NCBI GenBank assembly: GCA_009783065.1
Contig: WRHV01000021.1
Coordinates: forward strand, 1-14,701
Length of the DNA: 14,701 nt
Direction of reading: 5' to 3'
DNA from: Betaproteobacteria bacterium
GTDB taxonomy: Bacteria; Pseudomonadota; Gammaproteobacteria; Burkholderiales; Burkholderiaceae
Below are positions 1 through 7,440 of the stretch, piece by piece (position 1 is the first letter of the stretch; the number at the start of each line of letters is the position of its first letter). A model generated the notes under the pieces. The model saw only the letters and a program-made list of their open reading frames with translations. It was not told where the DNA came from and ran no database searches. Made by a program: the position numbers and the translations under genes.

Positions 1-537
1 TTTTCTTAACACTTATCTCTTACTACACCCGCACCAGCCGCAAAGCGTTTTGTTTGCCGTCAGCACAGAAATGAGATTATCCAACTTATTAACCCCAACG
101 TCAATACCCTTTTTTACGTTTTTTTGTTTTCAACCGGATTTGATTGTGTAAGGGAGTGGGATTTTGAGGCTTATTTTAATTTTTGTCAAATATTTGAAAT
201 AATCCAATCATTATTTTTTGATTTCCCTGTGAGCATTTAAAAATATACATTTTATTTATATTGATATATAAGCTTTTATATTTGATATGTTTAATGGCCC
301 AATTTACTATCAAAATACAACAATTCTGCTGCTTTTTTGCGCGCTTGTATTCTTTTATATTTCTTTCTGACTCTAACTATTGACACCTAACGAGAATTTG
401 TTAAAGTTTCCAGAAAAGAATATTGATACGACACAATATTTCACTTCATAAATTTTTCCTGAAAAAATTTTATTGAAACACTTTCGAGGTGCCGTTAATA
501 TTTTCGGTTTTGATAAAACCAAAACAGGTAACGAATT
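1..537. other. AT-rich gene-free region upstream of ychF
   Basis: No open frame with protein-like composition is seen on either strand. The stretch from about 120 to 480 is dominated by A/T runs and is much poorer in GC than the genes around it. It contains a 7-bp inverted repeat (TTTGATA at 281-287, TATCAAA at 308-314, 20-nt loop) with no T-tract, so it is not a convincing terminator. The 3' part carries a promoter-like element for ychF, listed separately. Any upstream gene lies outside the window. Confidence 0.6.
380..407 (+). promoter_or_regulatory. candidate sigma-70 promoter for ychF
   Basis: A perfect -35 hexamer TTGACA (380-385) is followed after 16 nt by TAAAGT (402-407), which matches four of six -10 positions. 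A start near 414 would give a leader of roughly 120 nt before the ychF ATG. A second, weaker pair (TTGATA at 423-428 and TTCATA at 445-450) lies just downstream and could be used instead. This is sequence matching only; in so AT-rich a region chance matches are likely. Confidence 0.4.
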
Positions 538-1629
538 ATGAATCTGAAATGCGGCATTGTGGGTTTGCCTAACGTTGGTAAATCAACGCTTTTTAATGCG
601 TTGACAAGGGCTTCTATCCCCGCTGAGAACTATCCCTTTTGCACCATTGAACCCAATGTCGGTATTGTTGAAGTACCCGACCCGCGTCTGGCTTTTCTTT
701 CAACAATTGTTAAGCCGGAAAGGGTTCTGCCGGCTGTTGTCGAATTTGTTGATATTGCCGGTCTCGTCGCAGGCGCATCAAAAGGAGAAGGACTCGGTAA
801 CCAATTTCTGGCACACATCCGCGAAACGGATGCGATTGTTCAGGTCGTCCGTTGCTTTAAGAATGATAACGTGATCCATGTTGCCGGCCAGGTTAATCCG
901 CTAAATGACATTCAGGTCATCCAGACCGAACTCGCCTTAGCCGACTTAGGCACAGTCGAGCGGGTTTCCCAGCGGGAAGGCAAAAAAGCAAAAACCGGCG
1001 ACAAGGAAGCACTCAAATTGTCGCAGCTTTTAGACCGTGTGGCCGAACATTTGAACAAAGCTGAGCCGGTTCGCACAATGCCGTTGGAAACGGAAGAACG
1101 GACTCTTTTAAGACCATTACATCTGATTACAGCCAAACCAACCATGTATGTCGCGAATGTTTCAGAGGATGGATTTGAAAACAATCCGCTTCTTGATCAA
1201 CTGACCGAATATGCGCATTCGCAGCACGCGCCTACTGTTGCTATTTGCGCCGCGATTGAATCCGAAATTGCTGAACTGGATGATGCGGATCGCCTTGCCT
1301 TTTTGTCTGACATGGGAATGGAAGAACCGGGCTTGAACCGCCTGATCCGCGCCGCATATGATCTCCTGGGCCTGCAAACTTATTTTACCGCAGGCGTTAA
1401 GGAAGTCCGCGCATGGACGATCAGAAAAGGCGATACGGCACCTGTGGCGGCAGGCGTGATTCATACTGATTTCCAGAAAGGATTTATCCGCGCCCAAACT
1501 ATTTCCTATGACGACTTTATTGCCTACAAAGGAGAACAGGGATCAAAAGAAGCCGGCAAAATGCGCTCTGAGGGAAAAGAATATATTGTCCAGGATGGAG
1601 ATGTGCTGAACTTTTTATTTAACGTTTGA
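538..1629 (+). CDS. ychF: Redox-responsive ATPase YchF (OLA1 family, Obg-related)
   Basis: This cytoplasmic P-loop NTPase belongs to the YchF/OLA1 branch of the Obg superfamily. It binds ribosomes and, unlike its relatives, prefers ATP; in E. coli it is linked to oxidative-stress responses and translation-initiation fidelity. The 363-residue length equals that of E. coli YchF. The P-loop GLPNVGKST lies at 9-17. Switch II is [16 protein letters not shown] at 72-87. NVSE at 207-210 replaces the GTPase NKxD motif, the substitution tied to ATP preference. The C-terminal TGS domain occupies about 280-363 and includes the typical [10 protein letters not shown] segment. The ATG at 538 gives the canonical N-terminus, with a weak CAGG about 9 nt upstream. 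In many betaproteobacteria pth precedes ychF, but here only non-coding AT-rich DNA is visible upstream. No clear terminator follows. Confidence 0.97.
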   Translation: MNLKCGIVGLPNVGKSTLFNALTRASIPAENYPFCTIEPNVGIVEVPDPRLAFLSTIVKPERVLPAVVEFVDIAGLVAGASKGEGLGNQFLAHIRETDAIVQVVRCFKNDNVIHVAGQVNPLNDIQVIQTELALADLGTVERVSQREGKKAKTGDKEALKLSQLLDRVAEHLNKAEPVRTMPLETEERTLLRPLHLITAKPTMYVANVSEDGFENNPLLDQLTEYAHSQHAPTVAICAAIESEIAELDDADRLAFLSDMGMEEPGLNRLIRAAYDLLGLQTYFTAGVKEVRAWTIRKGDTAPVAAGVIHTDFQKGFIRAQTISYDDFIAYKGEQGSKEAGKMRSEGKEYIVQDGDVLNFLFNV

Positions 1630-1862
1630 CATGCTTAATTTTTCTATTTTTGTCATTAACAGATTGAAAAAGATTCATAAATTGCAATTTTATTAAAAAA
1701 GACGCGTTGTTGAGAATTAAAAGTTGAATTTGAGCCATTTTTGAATGGGTTAATAATAAAAAAAAGTGGTCACAAACTGCTGGTTAGCTGGACATGGAAA
1801 AACAGGAAAACCATCTTGTTAGCCATTAACCAAAACTCATCTTACGAACCATGAGGCCGATG

Positions 1863-2996
1863 ATGAATATTCAGAACCCGCCATCTTCCCTTACGCATCT
1901 GTCAACATTTGACCTGATCGAGGAAAATACACGGCTTCACAACCGGCTGGATAAATTGCTCCGGCACGGACATGAAAACCAGCAGATACTCAGCCGTAAT
2001 CATGAAATGAGCCTTAAACTCATTGGCTCAGATACCTTCACCGATCTGATCCAGCATATCTTTGTGACCATGAAAAACACCACGCAGCTGGAAGTCATTT
2101 CATTGATCCTGCTCGATCCCCGGGGCGAACTGACCAAACTGGTATCCTTTCTCGGCATAGATACCAGCAAGCATCCCCACTTTCACCTGGTCCGGAATAT
2201 GGAATCTTTCCATCCTTCTTTGGCAAGCCTGCATCAACCGATATTAAGTCCTTTCTGCTCCCAGCAGCATCGCGGACTTTTCACGGCGGCGAACAAGTTG
2301 CCCAAAAGCGTGGCCGTTATTCCACTTCAGCGTTATCACCGGTTGACCGGCTTTATTTGTATGGGAGACATGGACCCCAATCGGTTTGTTTCGGGCATGG
2401 CAACCGATTTTCTCCAGCTTCAGGGATCCATCATGGCAATTTGCCTGGAAAATGTCATCGCGCAGGAAAAGCTCAAACAAGTCAGTCTGACGGATTCACT
2501 GACCGGCATCGGCAATCGCCGTCATCTCGAAGAGCAAATGCTCAAAGAACTCTCGCTTGCTCAGCGACGCGGCAGCTCTCTTTCCTGCTTATTTATCGAC
2601 ATTGACAAATTCAAACTCATTAACGACCGGCTTGGACATCCTGTCGGTGATGAGGTACTGAAAGAACTGGCGCAAAGAATCAAAAACGAACTGCGTAATT
2701 ACGATATTCCTGCCAGATTCGGCGGCGAAGAATTTGTTCTGATCCTACCCAACACCGAATTACCCGATGCCAAAATAATTGCCGAACGTATCAGACTGGC
2801 CATTAGCGATAAGGCTTTCGCATTGCCGGACCAAGCATATTGCGACGTCACGATTTCCATCGGTGGCTATACCATTTCCGGTATTGAACCTGGACAAAAC
2901 CTGGCAACTTTATCCCATTTCATTTTATCGCAAGCTGATTTGGCGCTTTACGAAGCAAAAGAAGGAGGCCGAAACCAGGTTGTCTGGGCAGATTAG
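1863..2996 (+). CDS. Diguanylate cyclase with N-terminal DUF484/GAF-like sensor region
   Basis: The predicted enzyme makes cyclic di-GMP from two GTP. Numbering from the ATG at 1863 (377 residues), residues about 15-60 form an E/N/R/L-rich helix followed by a GAF-like fold to about 195, resembling the DUF484 family. The GGDEF domain spans about 205-377: DSLTGIGNRR at 211-220, FIDIDKFKLIND at 244-255, and an active-site GGEEF at 287-291 with all residues needed for catalysis. RNYD at 278-281 lies exactly five residues before GGEEF and fits the RxxD inhibitory I-site, so product feedback is likely. No membrane segment or signal peptide is seen, so the protein should be cytosolic. An in-frame ATG at 1851 adds four residues but lacks a ribosome site. 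The ATG at 1863 has GAGG (1853-1856) six nt upstream and is preferred. The sensor ligand is unknown. Confidence 0.88.
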   Translation: MNIQNPPSSLTHLSTFDLIEENTRLHNRLDKLLRHGHENQQILSRNHEMSLKLIGSDTFTDLIQHIFVTMKNTTQLEVISLILLDPRGELTKLVSFLGIDTSKHPHFHLVRNMESFHPSLASLHQPILSPFCSQQHRGLFTAANKLPKSVAVIPLQRYHRLTGFICMGDMDPNRFVSGMATDFLQLQGSIMAICLENVIAQEKLKQVSLTDSLTGIGNRRHLEEQMLKELSLAQRRGSSLSCLFIDIDKFKLINDRLGHPVGDEVLKELAQRIKNELRNYDIPARFGGEEFVLILPNTELPDAKIIAERIRLAISDKAFALPDQAYCDVTISIGGYTISGIEPGQNLATLSHFILSQADLALYEAKEGGRNQVVWAD

Positions 2997-3336
2997 TCCA
3001 GCTTTTTCGCCAGCAGTGAAAACAGGAAGGGTTCGGGTATCAATGCGTAGCGGCGGGAATCCCGGATCATTTCAAGCATGAGTTGTTGCGGCGCCATCAG
3101 AGCTACTTTGAAAGCGAAACCGGCTTTCCTTTCCATTTCTTCCAATATGCCAAGTACAGGGCTATCCTGTGGTGTGACTACCAGTTGTTCTCCCGTTTTT
3201 CAGATCATATGCCGTCTCTTCCAGTGGTGTTGCCGCTGTTAGCTGTATACAGGATGATTTTTTTGCAGGAACCGCCTCATCCGCCGCTCTTGGAACCGGC
3301 AAAGACAAAAAACCTGCGATAGAACCTGTTCCGCAT
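2993..3336 (-). pseudogene. Degraded ABC-transporter periplasmic substrate-binding protein (NitT/TauT-like)
   Basis: No intact gene lies here, but minus-strand translation gives protein-like pieces in different frames. From 3199 to 2993, 68 residues are open: LVVTPQDSPVLGILEEMERK, then about 20 residues including PQQLMLEMI, then RRYALIPEPFLFSLLAKKLD and a stop. The order (strand and Pro turn, helix, Gly, Leu-rich helix, then an A-L-I-P-E-P-F segment) is typical of the middle of NitT/TauT or NMT1-like binding proteins, which have a VPEP-type motif in the same setting. Just upstream, in another frame, LEETAYDLKNG (ending at 3192) joins smoothly if one extra base near 3191 is ignored. An ATG at 3336 followed by MRNRFYRRFFVFAG, then a stop at 3277, may be the old signal-peptide start. 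The C-terminal third is missing; the frame stops on top of the stop codon of the convergent cyclase gene. The order after the TonB receptor suggests a former uptake operon. The family call is from memory of such proteins. Confidence 0.5.
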
Positions 3337-3395
3337 GGCATGCGCCTTACTTTGTGATCTCGTGCGGAAAGTGCCAGTCTCTCATGAATTCAGGG

Positions 3396-5510
3396 TCAGA
3401 AAGTCATATTGTAATTCAGTGCAACGGCTATGCCCGGCTCCCAGACTCTATAGCCGCGCTGGTGCGCGAGATAGTTGTAATACCGCGTGTCAAAGATATT
3501 GTTCAGCGTCAGTGAAAAATCGTGCTTCATGCCTGATGATTTAAACCGGTACCCGATTGCGGCGTTTAAGAGGATGGCGCCTTTGGCGCTGTCCACGTTT
3601 TCCGGAGTTGAATGCTGTGGCGCAATCATGTGAGTGTTGACATTGGCCCAGAAGCCCTGTTTTTTGTAATCAATCCCGATGTGCCCCGAAACGGGCGCCA
3701 CACCCGGCAGTGCCTGGTTATTCTGTCTGTCTCTCCCGTACAGTGCGGTCACATCACCATATACTTCCCAGTTATGATGGAATTGCCAGCGCGCATCCAG
3801 TTCTGTTCCATAGATGCGCGCATCTTCCACATTGGCAAGTTCTATGCGGGTCGGGTTGACGCGTTTTTCTGCAATGTAGTCGGTAATGATATTAGCAAAG
3901 AGCCGCATGCCTGCTTTGAAGGGTTTTCTTTCATAGCGCAGGCCATACTCGGCATAATATGTCTGCTCAGGATTTAGGTTTGGATTTCCGTAGAGCGCCC
4001 CCAGGCTTCCGCCGAGATTGACGTATTTGAAACGTTCCAGCAAATCAGCCGCACGATAGCTCGTGGCAAGCAGCAGAGAATGCGTCCAATTTTTACTGGC
4101 ACGCCATGTCAGGCCGGCATGGAGATGGTAACCGTAATTATCCTTATTACTGCTGTCGTACAGTTTTGTCGCTATCGTGCTCTGCGAACCGGATACAGGT
4201 GTGATCTGATACAAGGCTTTGGCATCCGTATTCAGGTATTCAAGACGGGCGCCCAAATTGATGGTAAGCCTGTCGTTTAGCTCCCAGTTATCCTCTGCAA
4301 ACAAACTGACGGAAGTCTGTGTCGGATCAGGCAGGGTATTGTCATAAAACTGAATGGGGCCGCCGGCCGGGAGTGGTCTGTATAGGGATTGATGGCGGCT
4401 GGTATTGACTGACCATCTCCAGAAGTCCAGTCCCGTAACAACCGTATGCGCCCCTGCTTCAAAGGTACCTTGAAATTTGCTTCCCCACGTTTCGTGGTTG
4501 CTGTTGGGGCGCAGTTCTATGGGATAAGTCTGTGTCGGCAATCCGGCTGGAATTTCATCAACCCGCACACGGCGCTTGTTCCCGGTGTAATAGAAGCTGC
4601 CTTCTAAAATCTTCAGATACGGTGCATTGACATCCAGCGTGGCGTCCAGACTCAAAAAGGAAAATTCCGTACGGGAATAAGTCACTCTGGCTTGTGGCGG
4701 CAGGGTGGAAGGACCGCCAGGAATGCCTATATTGTGTCCGGTGGATTTCATGGCTTCAAGAGACAGAACAAGGTTTTCAAAAGGTTTCAGGCTGGTAACG
4801 ACCCTGCCTTGATCATCTCTGAATTGGCTGTTGAATACCCTCGAATGACGCCCTCCGTATGTATCCCCGTAATCCCGCCATGCACCGGAAACAAGCGCAT
4901 TGGCATTGGGGCCGGATAGACTGACGTTCCCATAGGTATTGGCGCCAGCCGGATTAGAACTGCCGGACAACGCCAGCTTGCCATGCACTTCTTTTTCACT
5001 GGTAAAACCAGGTTTGCGCGTAATAATGTTGACCACGCCCCCAATGGAACCTGTGCCGTAAAGCGCGCTCACGGGTCCCTTGAGCACTTCAATACGCTCC
5101 ACGTCGGCAGGATTGATGATGCCAAGACGAAAATTGAGATCGGTAGCCGTATTAATGCGCTTGCCATTCAAAAGAACAACCACAGAAGAGCCAGACAGAC
5201 CACGAATGGAAATGTCCCATCCCCAGGGAGAATCGCCCGTCCGGGTAATGCCGGGAACCCGTTCCAGCGCATCGGCAATGCTTCCTTTGGGTGACAGGGC
5301 AATGTCCTGTTCCGTTACAACGGCAACCCCTCCGGGCGTATTGGATAAAGAAGTGGCGTATCCTCGCGCTGTAACAAAAACAGGATTCATCCCGACTTCG
5401 CTGTCATCCGTATCCGCAGCGTGAGTGGAGAGTGCAAAAAACAATATCCCCAGCATTAAAACCGCTCTTCGTGCTGATAACAGGCCTGATCCTGCTTTTT
5501 GTTTCCTCAC
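3396..5510 (-). CDS. TonB-dependent outer-membrane receptor
   Basis: This is a 704-residue outer-membrane gated channel expected to import a scarce ligand using TonB-ExbBD energy. From the GTG at 5510, residues 1-31 form a signal peptide (basic stretch, then VLMLGILFFALSTHA, cleavage near ALSTHA-A). A TonB-box-like PVFVTA lies at 43-48. The plug domain covers about 50-169, with IRGLSGSSVVVLLNGKRI and the hallmark VERIEVLKGPVSALYG plus GGVVNIITRKPG. The rest is a 22-strand type barrel ending in a terminal Phe (NYNMTF), as expected for Bam-assembled porins. GTG is favoured because AGGA (5517-5520) lies six nt upstream and translation starts directly at the signal peptide; the frame stays open up to a TTG at 5594, which would add 28 unlikely residues. 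No ligand can be assigned. The plug is broadly BtuB/siderophore-receptor-like, but no cobalamin riboswitch is apparent. A decayed binding-protein gene follows. Confidence 0.93.
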   Translation of the reverse strand: MRKQKAGSGLLSARRAVLMLGILFFALSTHAADTDDSEVGMNPVFVTARGYATSLSNTPGGVAVVTEQDIALSPKGSIADALERVPGITRTGDSPWGWDISIRGLSGSSVVVLLNGKRINTATDLNFRLGIINPADVERIEVLKGPVSALYGTGSIGGVVNIITRKPGFTSEKEVHGKLALSGSSNPAGANTYGNVSLSGPNANALVSGAWRDYGDTYGGRHSRVFNSQFRDDQGRVVTSLKPFENLVLSLEAMKSTGHNIGIPGGPSTLPPQARVTYSRTEFSFLSLDATLDVNAPYLKILEGSFYYTGNKRRVRVDEIPAGLPTQTYPIELRPNSNHETWGSKFQGTFEAGAHTVVTGLDFWRWSVNTSRHQSLYRPLPAGGPIQFYDNTLPDPTQTSVSLFAEDNWELNDRLTINLGARLEYLNTDAKALYQITPVSGSQSTIATKLYDSSNKDNYGYHLHAGLTWRASKNWTHSLLLATSYRAADLLERFKYVNLGGSLGALYGNPNLNPEQTYYAEYGLRYERKPFKAGMRLFANIITDYIAEKRVNPTRIELANVEDARIYGTELDARWQFHHNWEVYGDVTALYGRDRQNNQALPGVAPVSGHIGIDYKKQGFWANVNTHMIAPQHSTPENVDSAKGAILLNAAIGYRFKSSGMKHDFSLTLNNIFDTRYYNYLAHQRGYRVWEPGIAVALNYNMTF

Positions 5511-5656
5511 TTTCGATCCTTTGTCTTGATGTCTCCGTTTTTGACAGAAACACACGCTCTTGGCGCGCAAAAAGGAAAAGGCCGATTTTTGCAATAGGAT
5601 GACGGTCTAATTTTTGCTATTCCTTTTTGCCATTTACAAAGCCTGATCGGCATTCC

Positions 5657-5704
5657 AGAGCACATCCTAAAGCGTATCCGCAACAGAGAAACCTTGCGTG
5701 CTTT
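5657..5704 (-). other. Possible structured element in the receptor's 5' leader
   Basis: Read on the minus strand, the leader of the TonB receptor can form AGCAC (5702-5698) with GTGCT (5663-5659). This encloses a hairpin CGCAA/TTGCG (5698-5694 with 5683-5679) with a 10-nt loop; the two helices share one base at 5698. The leader is about 225 nt long if the promoter at 5744-5773 is right. It does not match the riboswitch consensus motifs I can recall for cobalamin, TPP or FMN. The helices are short and may be chance. Confidence 0.2.
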
Positions 5705-5738
5705 CTCTATTCATCTTCACGCTTTTTTAGGTGCGTCT

Positions 5739-5756
5739 TTTTGAGTATATTCAAAA
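5739..5756 (-). promoter_or_regulatory. Inverted repeat overlapping the -10 box (candidate operator)
   Basis: TTTTGA (5739-5744), six nt, then TCAAAA (5751-5756) make a perfect inverted repeat with 6-bp arms. The repeat covers the candidate -10 hexamer of the TonB-receptor promoter, the usual place for a repressor operator. It does not resemble the Fur consensus. The binding protein is unknown, and AT-rich repeats of this size can occur by chance. Confidence 0.35.
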
Positions 5757-5773
5757 TGCCCACCTCACTTCAA
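5744..5773 (-). promoter_or_regulatory. Candidate sigma-70 promoter for the TonB receptor
   Basis: On the minus strand TTGAAG (5773-5768, four of six consensus positions) is followed after 18 nt by TATACT (5749-5744, five of six). Transcription would start near 5737, giving a leader of about 225 nt before the GTG at 5510. The spacing is one nt over the optimum. Confidence 0.45.
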
Positions 5774-5816
5774 GGGGGGCGGCAGGGCAAAGCAACGATT
5801 TACGGTGATTCCGTGT

Positions 5817-5837
5817 AAAAAAGACCGTTTTTTGTCT
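5817..5837 (-). terminator. Weak candidate terminator after the ferredoxin gene
   Basis: On the minus strand a 4-bp stem AGAC/GTCT (5837-5834 with 5825-5822) with an 8-nt loop is followed directly by a run of T (5822-5817). It sits about 60 nt downstream of the ferredoxin stop, where the five-gene operon should end. The stem is short, so termination would be inefficient if real. Confidence 0.3.
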
Positions 5838-5893
5838 GTTGTTCCGTTAGCCCGTTTATTTCATTTCAGGCGTCAAAGGACGAAAAATGGAGA

Positions 5894-6211
<318 letters not shown>

Positions 6212-6215
6212 TCAA

Positions 6216-6704
6216 TCAATCCGTCATCAAACGAATTTTGTTTTTCAACCAGGCTTCTACAGACGGGAAAACAAACTTGGAAATATCGCCTCCCAAAACC
6301 GCAATTTCGCGCACAATGGTGCCCGAAATAAACTGATACTGATCTGAAGGCGTCATAAAAAGCGTTTCGGCCTCAGGCATCAGATAACGGTTCATGCCGG
6401 CCATCTGGAATTCATACTCAAAATCAGAAACCGCCCGCAAACCCCGGATGATAACGCGCGCATTGTGCTCCCGCACCAGGTCTTTCAAAAGACCTGTAAA
6501 AGCAACGACTTCGACATTCTGGTAATGATCCAGAACTTCATTCGCAATCTCCAACCTTTCTTCCAGCGTAAAAAAGGGCTGCTTTTTCCTGCTGTCCGCG
6601 ACACCCACAATCAGTTTTTTGAACAGGGCTGACGACCTGCGAACAAGATCCTCATGACCACGTGTCAGCGGATCAAATGTTCCCGGATAAACTGCAATGG
6701 TCAT
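6216..6704 (-). CDS. coaD: Phosphopantetheine adenylyltransferase (CoA synthesis)
   Basis: CoaD transfers AMP from ATP to 4'-phosphopantetheine, giving dephospho-CoA, the penultimate step of coenzyme A synthesis in the cytoplasm. The 162-residue length is normal. The nucleotidyltransferase T-x-G-H motif is TRGH at 14-17 within the opening [24 protein letters not shown] at 87-98 is the conserved substrate-site segment, and ISGT at 126-129 is the C-terminal nucleotide-binding motif (ISS/GT in the family). All expected key residues are present. The ATG at 6704 has AAGGA about 10 nt upstream, somewhat far. The gene follows rsmD by 47 nt, a neighbourhood shared with many proteobacteria, and is probably cotranscribed with it. 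Confidence 0.97.
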   Translation of the reverse strand: MTIAVYPGTFDPLTRGHEDLVRRSSALFKKLIVGVADSRKKQPFFTLEERLEIANEVLDHYQNVEVVAFTGLLKDLVREHNARVIIRGLRAVSDFEYEFQMAGMNRYLMPEAETLFMTPSDQYQFISGTIVREIAVLGGDISKFVFPSVEAWLKNKIRLMTD

Positions 6705-6751
6705 TTCTTTAATTTCCTTCGATTGTCAAAAACGCCAGCTGGATAGAATGT

Positions 6752-7405
6752 CTAAAAATGATCGGCATGCCGTAACTGGAGCAGGTGATAACAGACGTGT
6801 CCTGCCTTGTCTTGTCGGATTATATGCCATTGCCAATCATTTTGACCCGATTGTGCCACAGTTTTTTCCGTGAGGAAAACAGGCGACTCCACATAAACAA
6901 CCCCATTGCCTTTCAGCAGACCGGCACAAAACGGCAGGATTTCAGGCAGAATATCGGCTTGAAAAGGTGGATCAAGAAAAATAACATCAAACCGCTTTTC
7001 CTGCGCTGCCAGGCGTTCTGCGACCAAAAGCGCATCGCCCTGCACCAGCGTCACCAGCGATTTTGCATGCAATTTTTCACATGTCGCTTGCAACTGCTCA
7101 AACGCCATCCGATGCGATTCCACCATCGTCACATGCTGTGCGCCACGGCTGGCAGCTTCAAAGCCAAACGCGCCTGTTCCCGCAAAAAGATCAAGGCAAA
7201 CCATTTCTTCCCATCGGCCATCAAAAAGTGTATACAGCCAATTAAACAGTGTTTCCCTGACACGGTTAGGCGTGGGACGCAGATCCGGCACGACACTAAC
7301 CGGCAAAAGCGACCGTTTCCATTGGCCGCCAATAATCCGAACCTGGTAACGATGGCTGCTTTTCTGCCTCGCTGAAGGTTTATGTTGTCGCATGCGATCC
7401 TTCAT
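6752..7405 (-). CDS. rsmD: 16S rRNA (guanine-966-N2)-methyltransferase
   Basis: RsmD uses S-adenosylmethionine to methylate N2 of G966 in 16S rRNA of the 30S subunit. VRIIGGQWKRS (22-32) and RPTPNRVRETLFNWL (43-57) are the family's N-terminal signatures. SAM-binding motif I is CLDLFAGTGAFGFEAASRGA (70-89). The catalytic motif IV is DPPF at 145-148, the form used by exocyclic N2-guanine methyltransferases. The 217-residue length is about normal. Two starts compete: the ATG at 7405 has no purine-rich site upstream, while the in-frame ATG at 7393 has AAGGA four nt upstream and removes only four residues. It lies 35 nt after the non-catalytic M16 gene and 47 nt before coaD. Confidence 0.96.
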   Translation of the reverse strand: MKDRMRQHKPSARQKSSHRYQVRIIGGQWKRSLLPVSVVPDLRPTPNRVRETLFNWLYTLFDGRWEEMVCLDLFAGTGAFGFEAASRGAQHVTMVESHRMAFEQLQATCEKLHAKSLVTLVQGDALLVAERLAAQEKRFDVIFLDPPFQADILPEILPFCAGLLKGNGVVYVESPVFLTEKTVAQSGQNDWQWHIIRQDKAGHVCYHLLQLRHADHF

Positions 7406-7440
7406 TCATAGGAGGAAATACCGACTGAAAATGATATGGA

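Noticed and set aside
1679..1690. 12-bp perfect palindrome AAATTGCAATTT after ychF
   Set aside because: No loop and very AT-rich, so it cannot act as a terminator; it is likely to occur by chance in such sequence.
3083..3322. 79-residue plus-strand open frame in the gap after the cyclase gene
   Set aside because: Composition is not protein-like, and it lies opposite the clearer binding-protein remnant on the minus strand.
5641..5663. Plus-strand stretch resembling the CCTGATC...GG segment of a TPP riboswitch
   Set aside because: The rest of the TPP consensus (CTGAGA helix, ATAATGCCAG) is absent, and the strand is opposite to the receptor gene.
5511..5737. Cobalamin riboswitch upstream of a BtuB-like receptor
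   Set aside because: Neither the B12-box nor the other conserved cobalamin-riboswitch boxes could be found on the minus strand.
6785..7375. 196-residue plus-strand open frame
   Set aside because: It is the antisense shadow of rsmD, whose motifs are unmistakable; the plus-strand product is His/Cys/Arg-rich without domain features.
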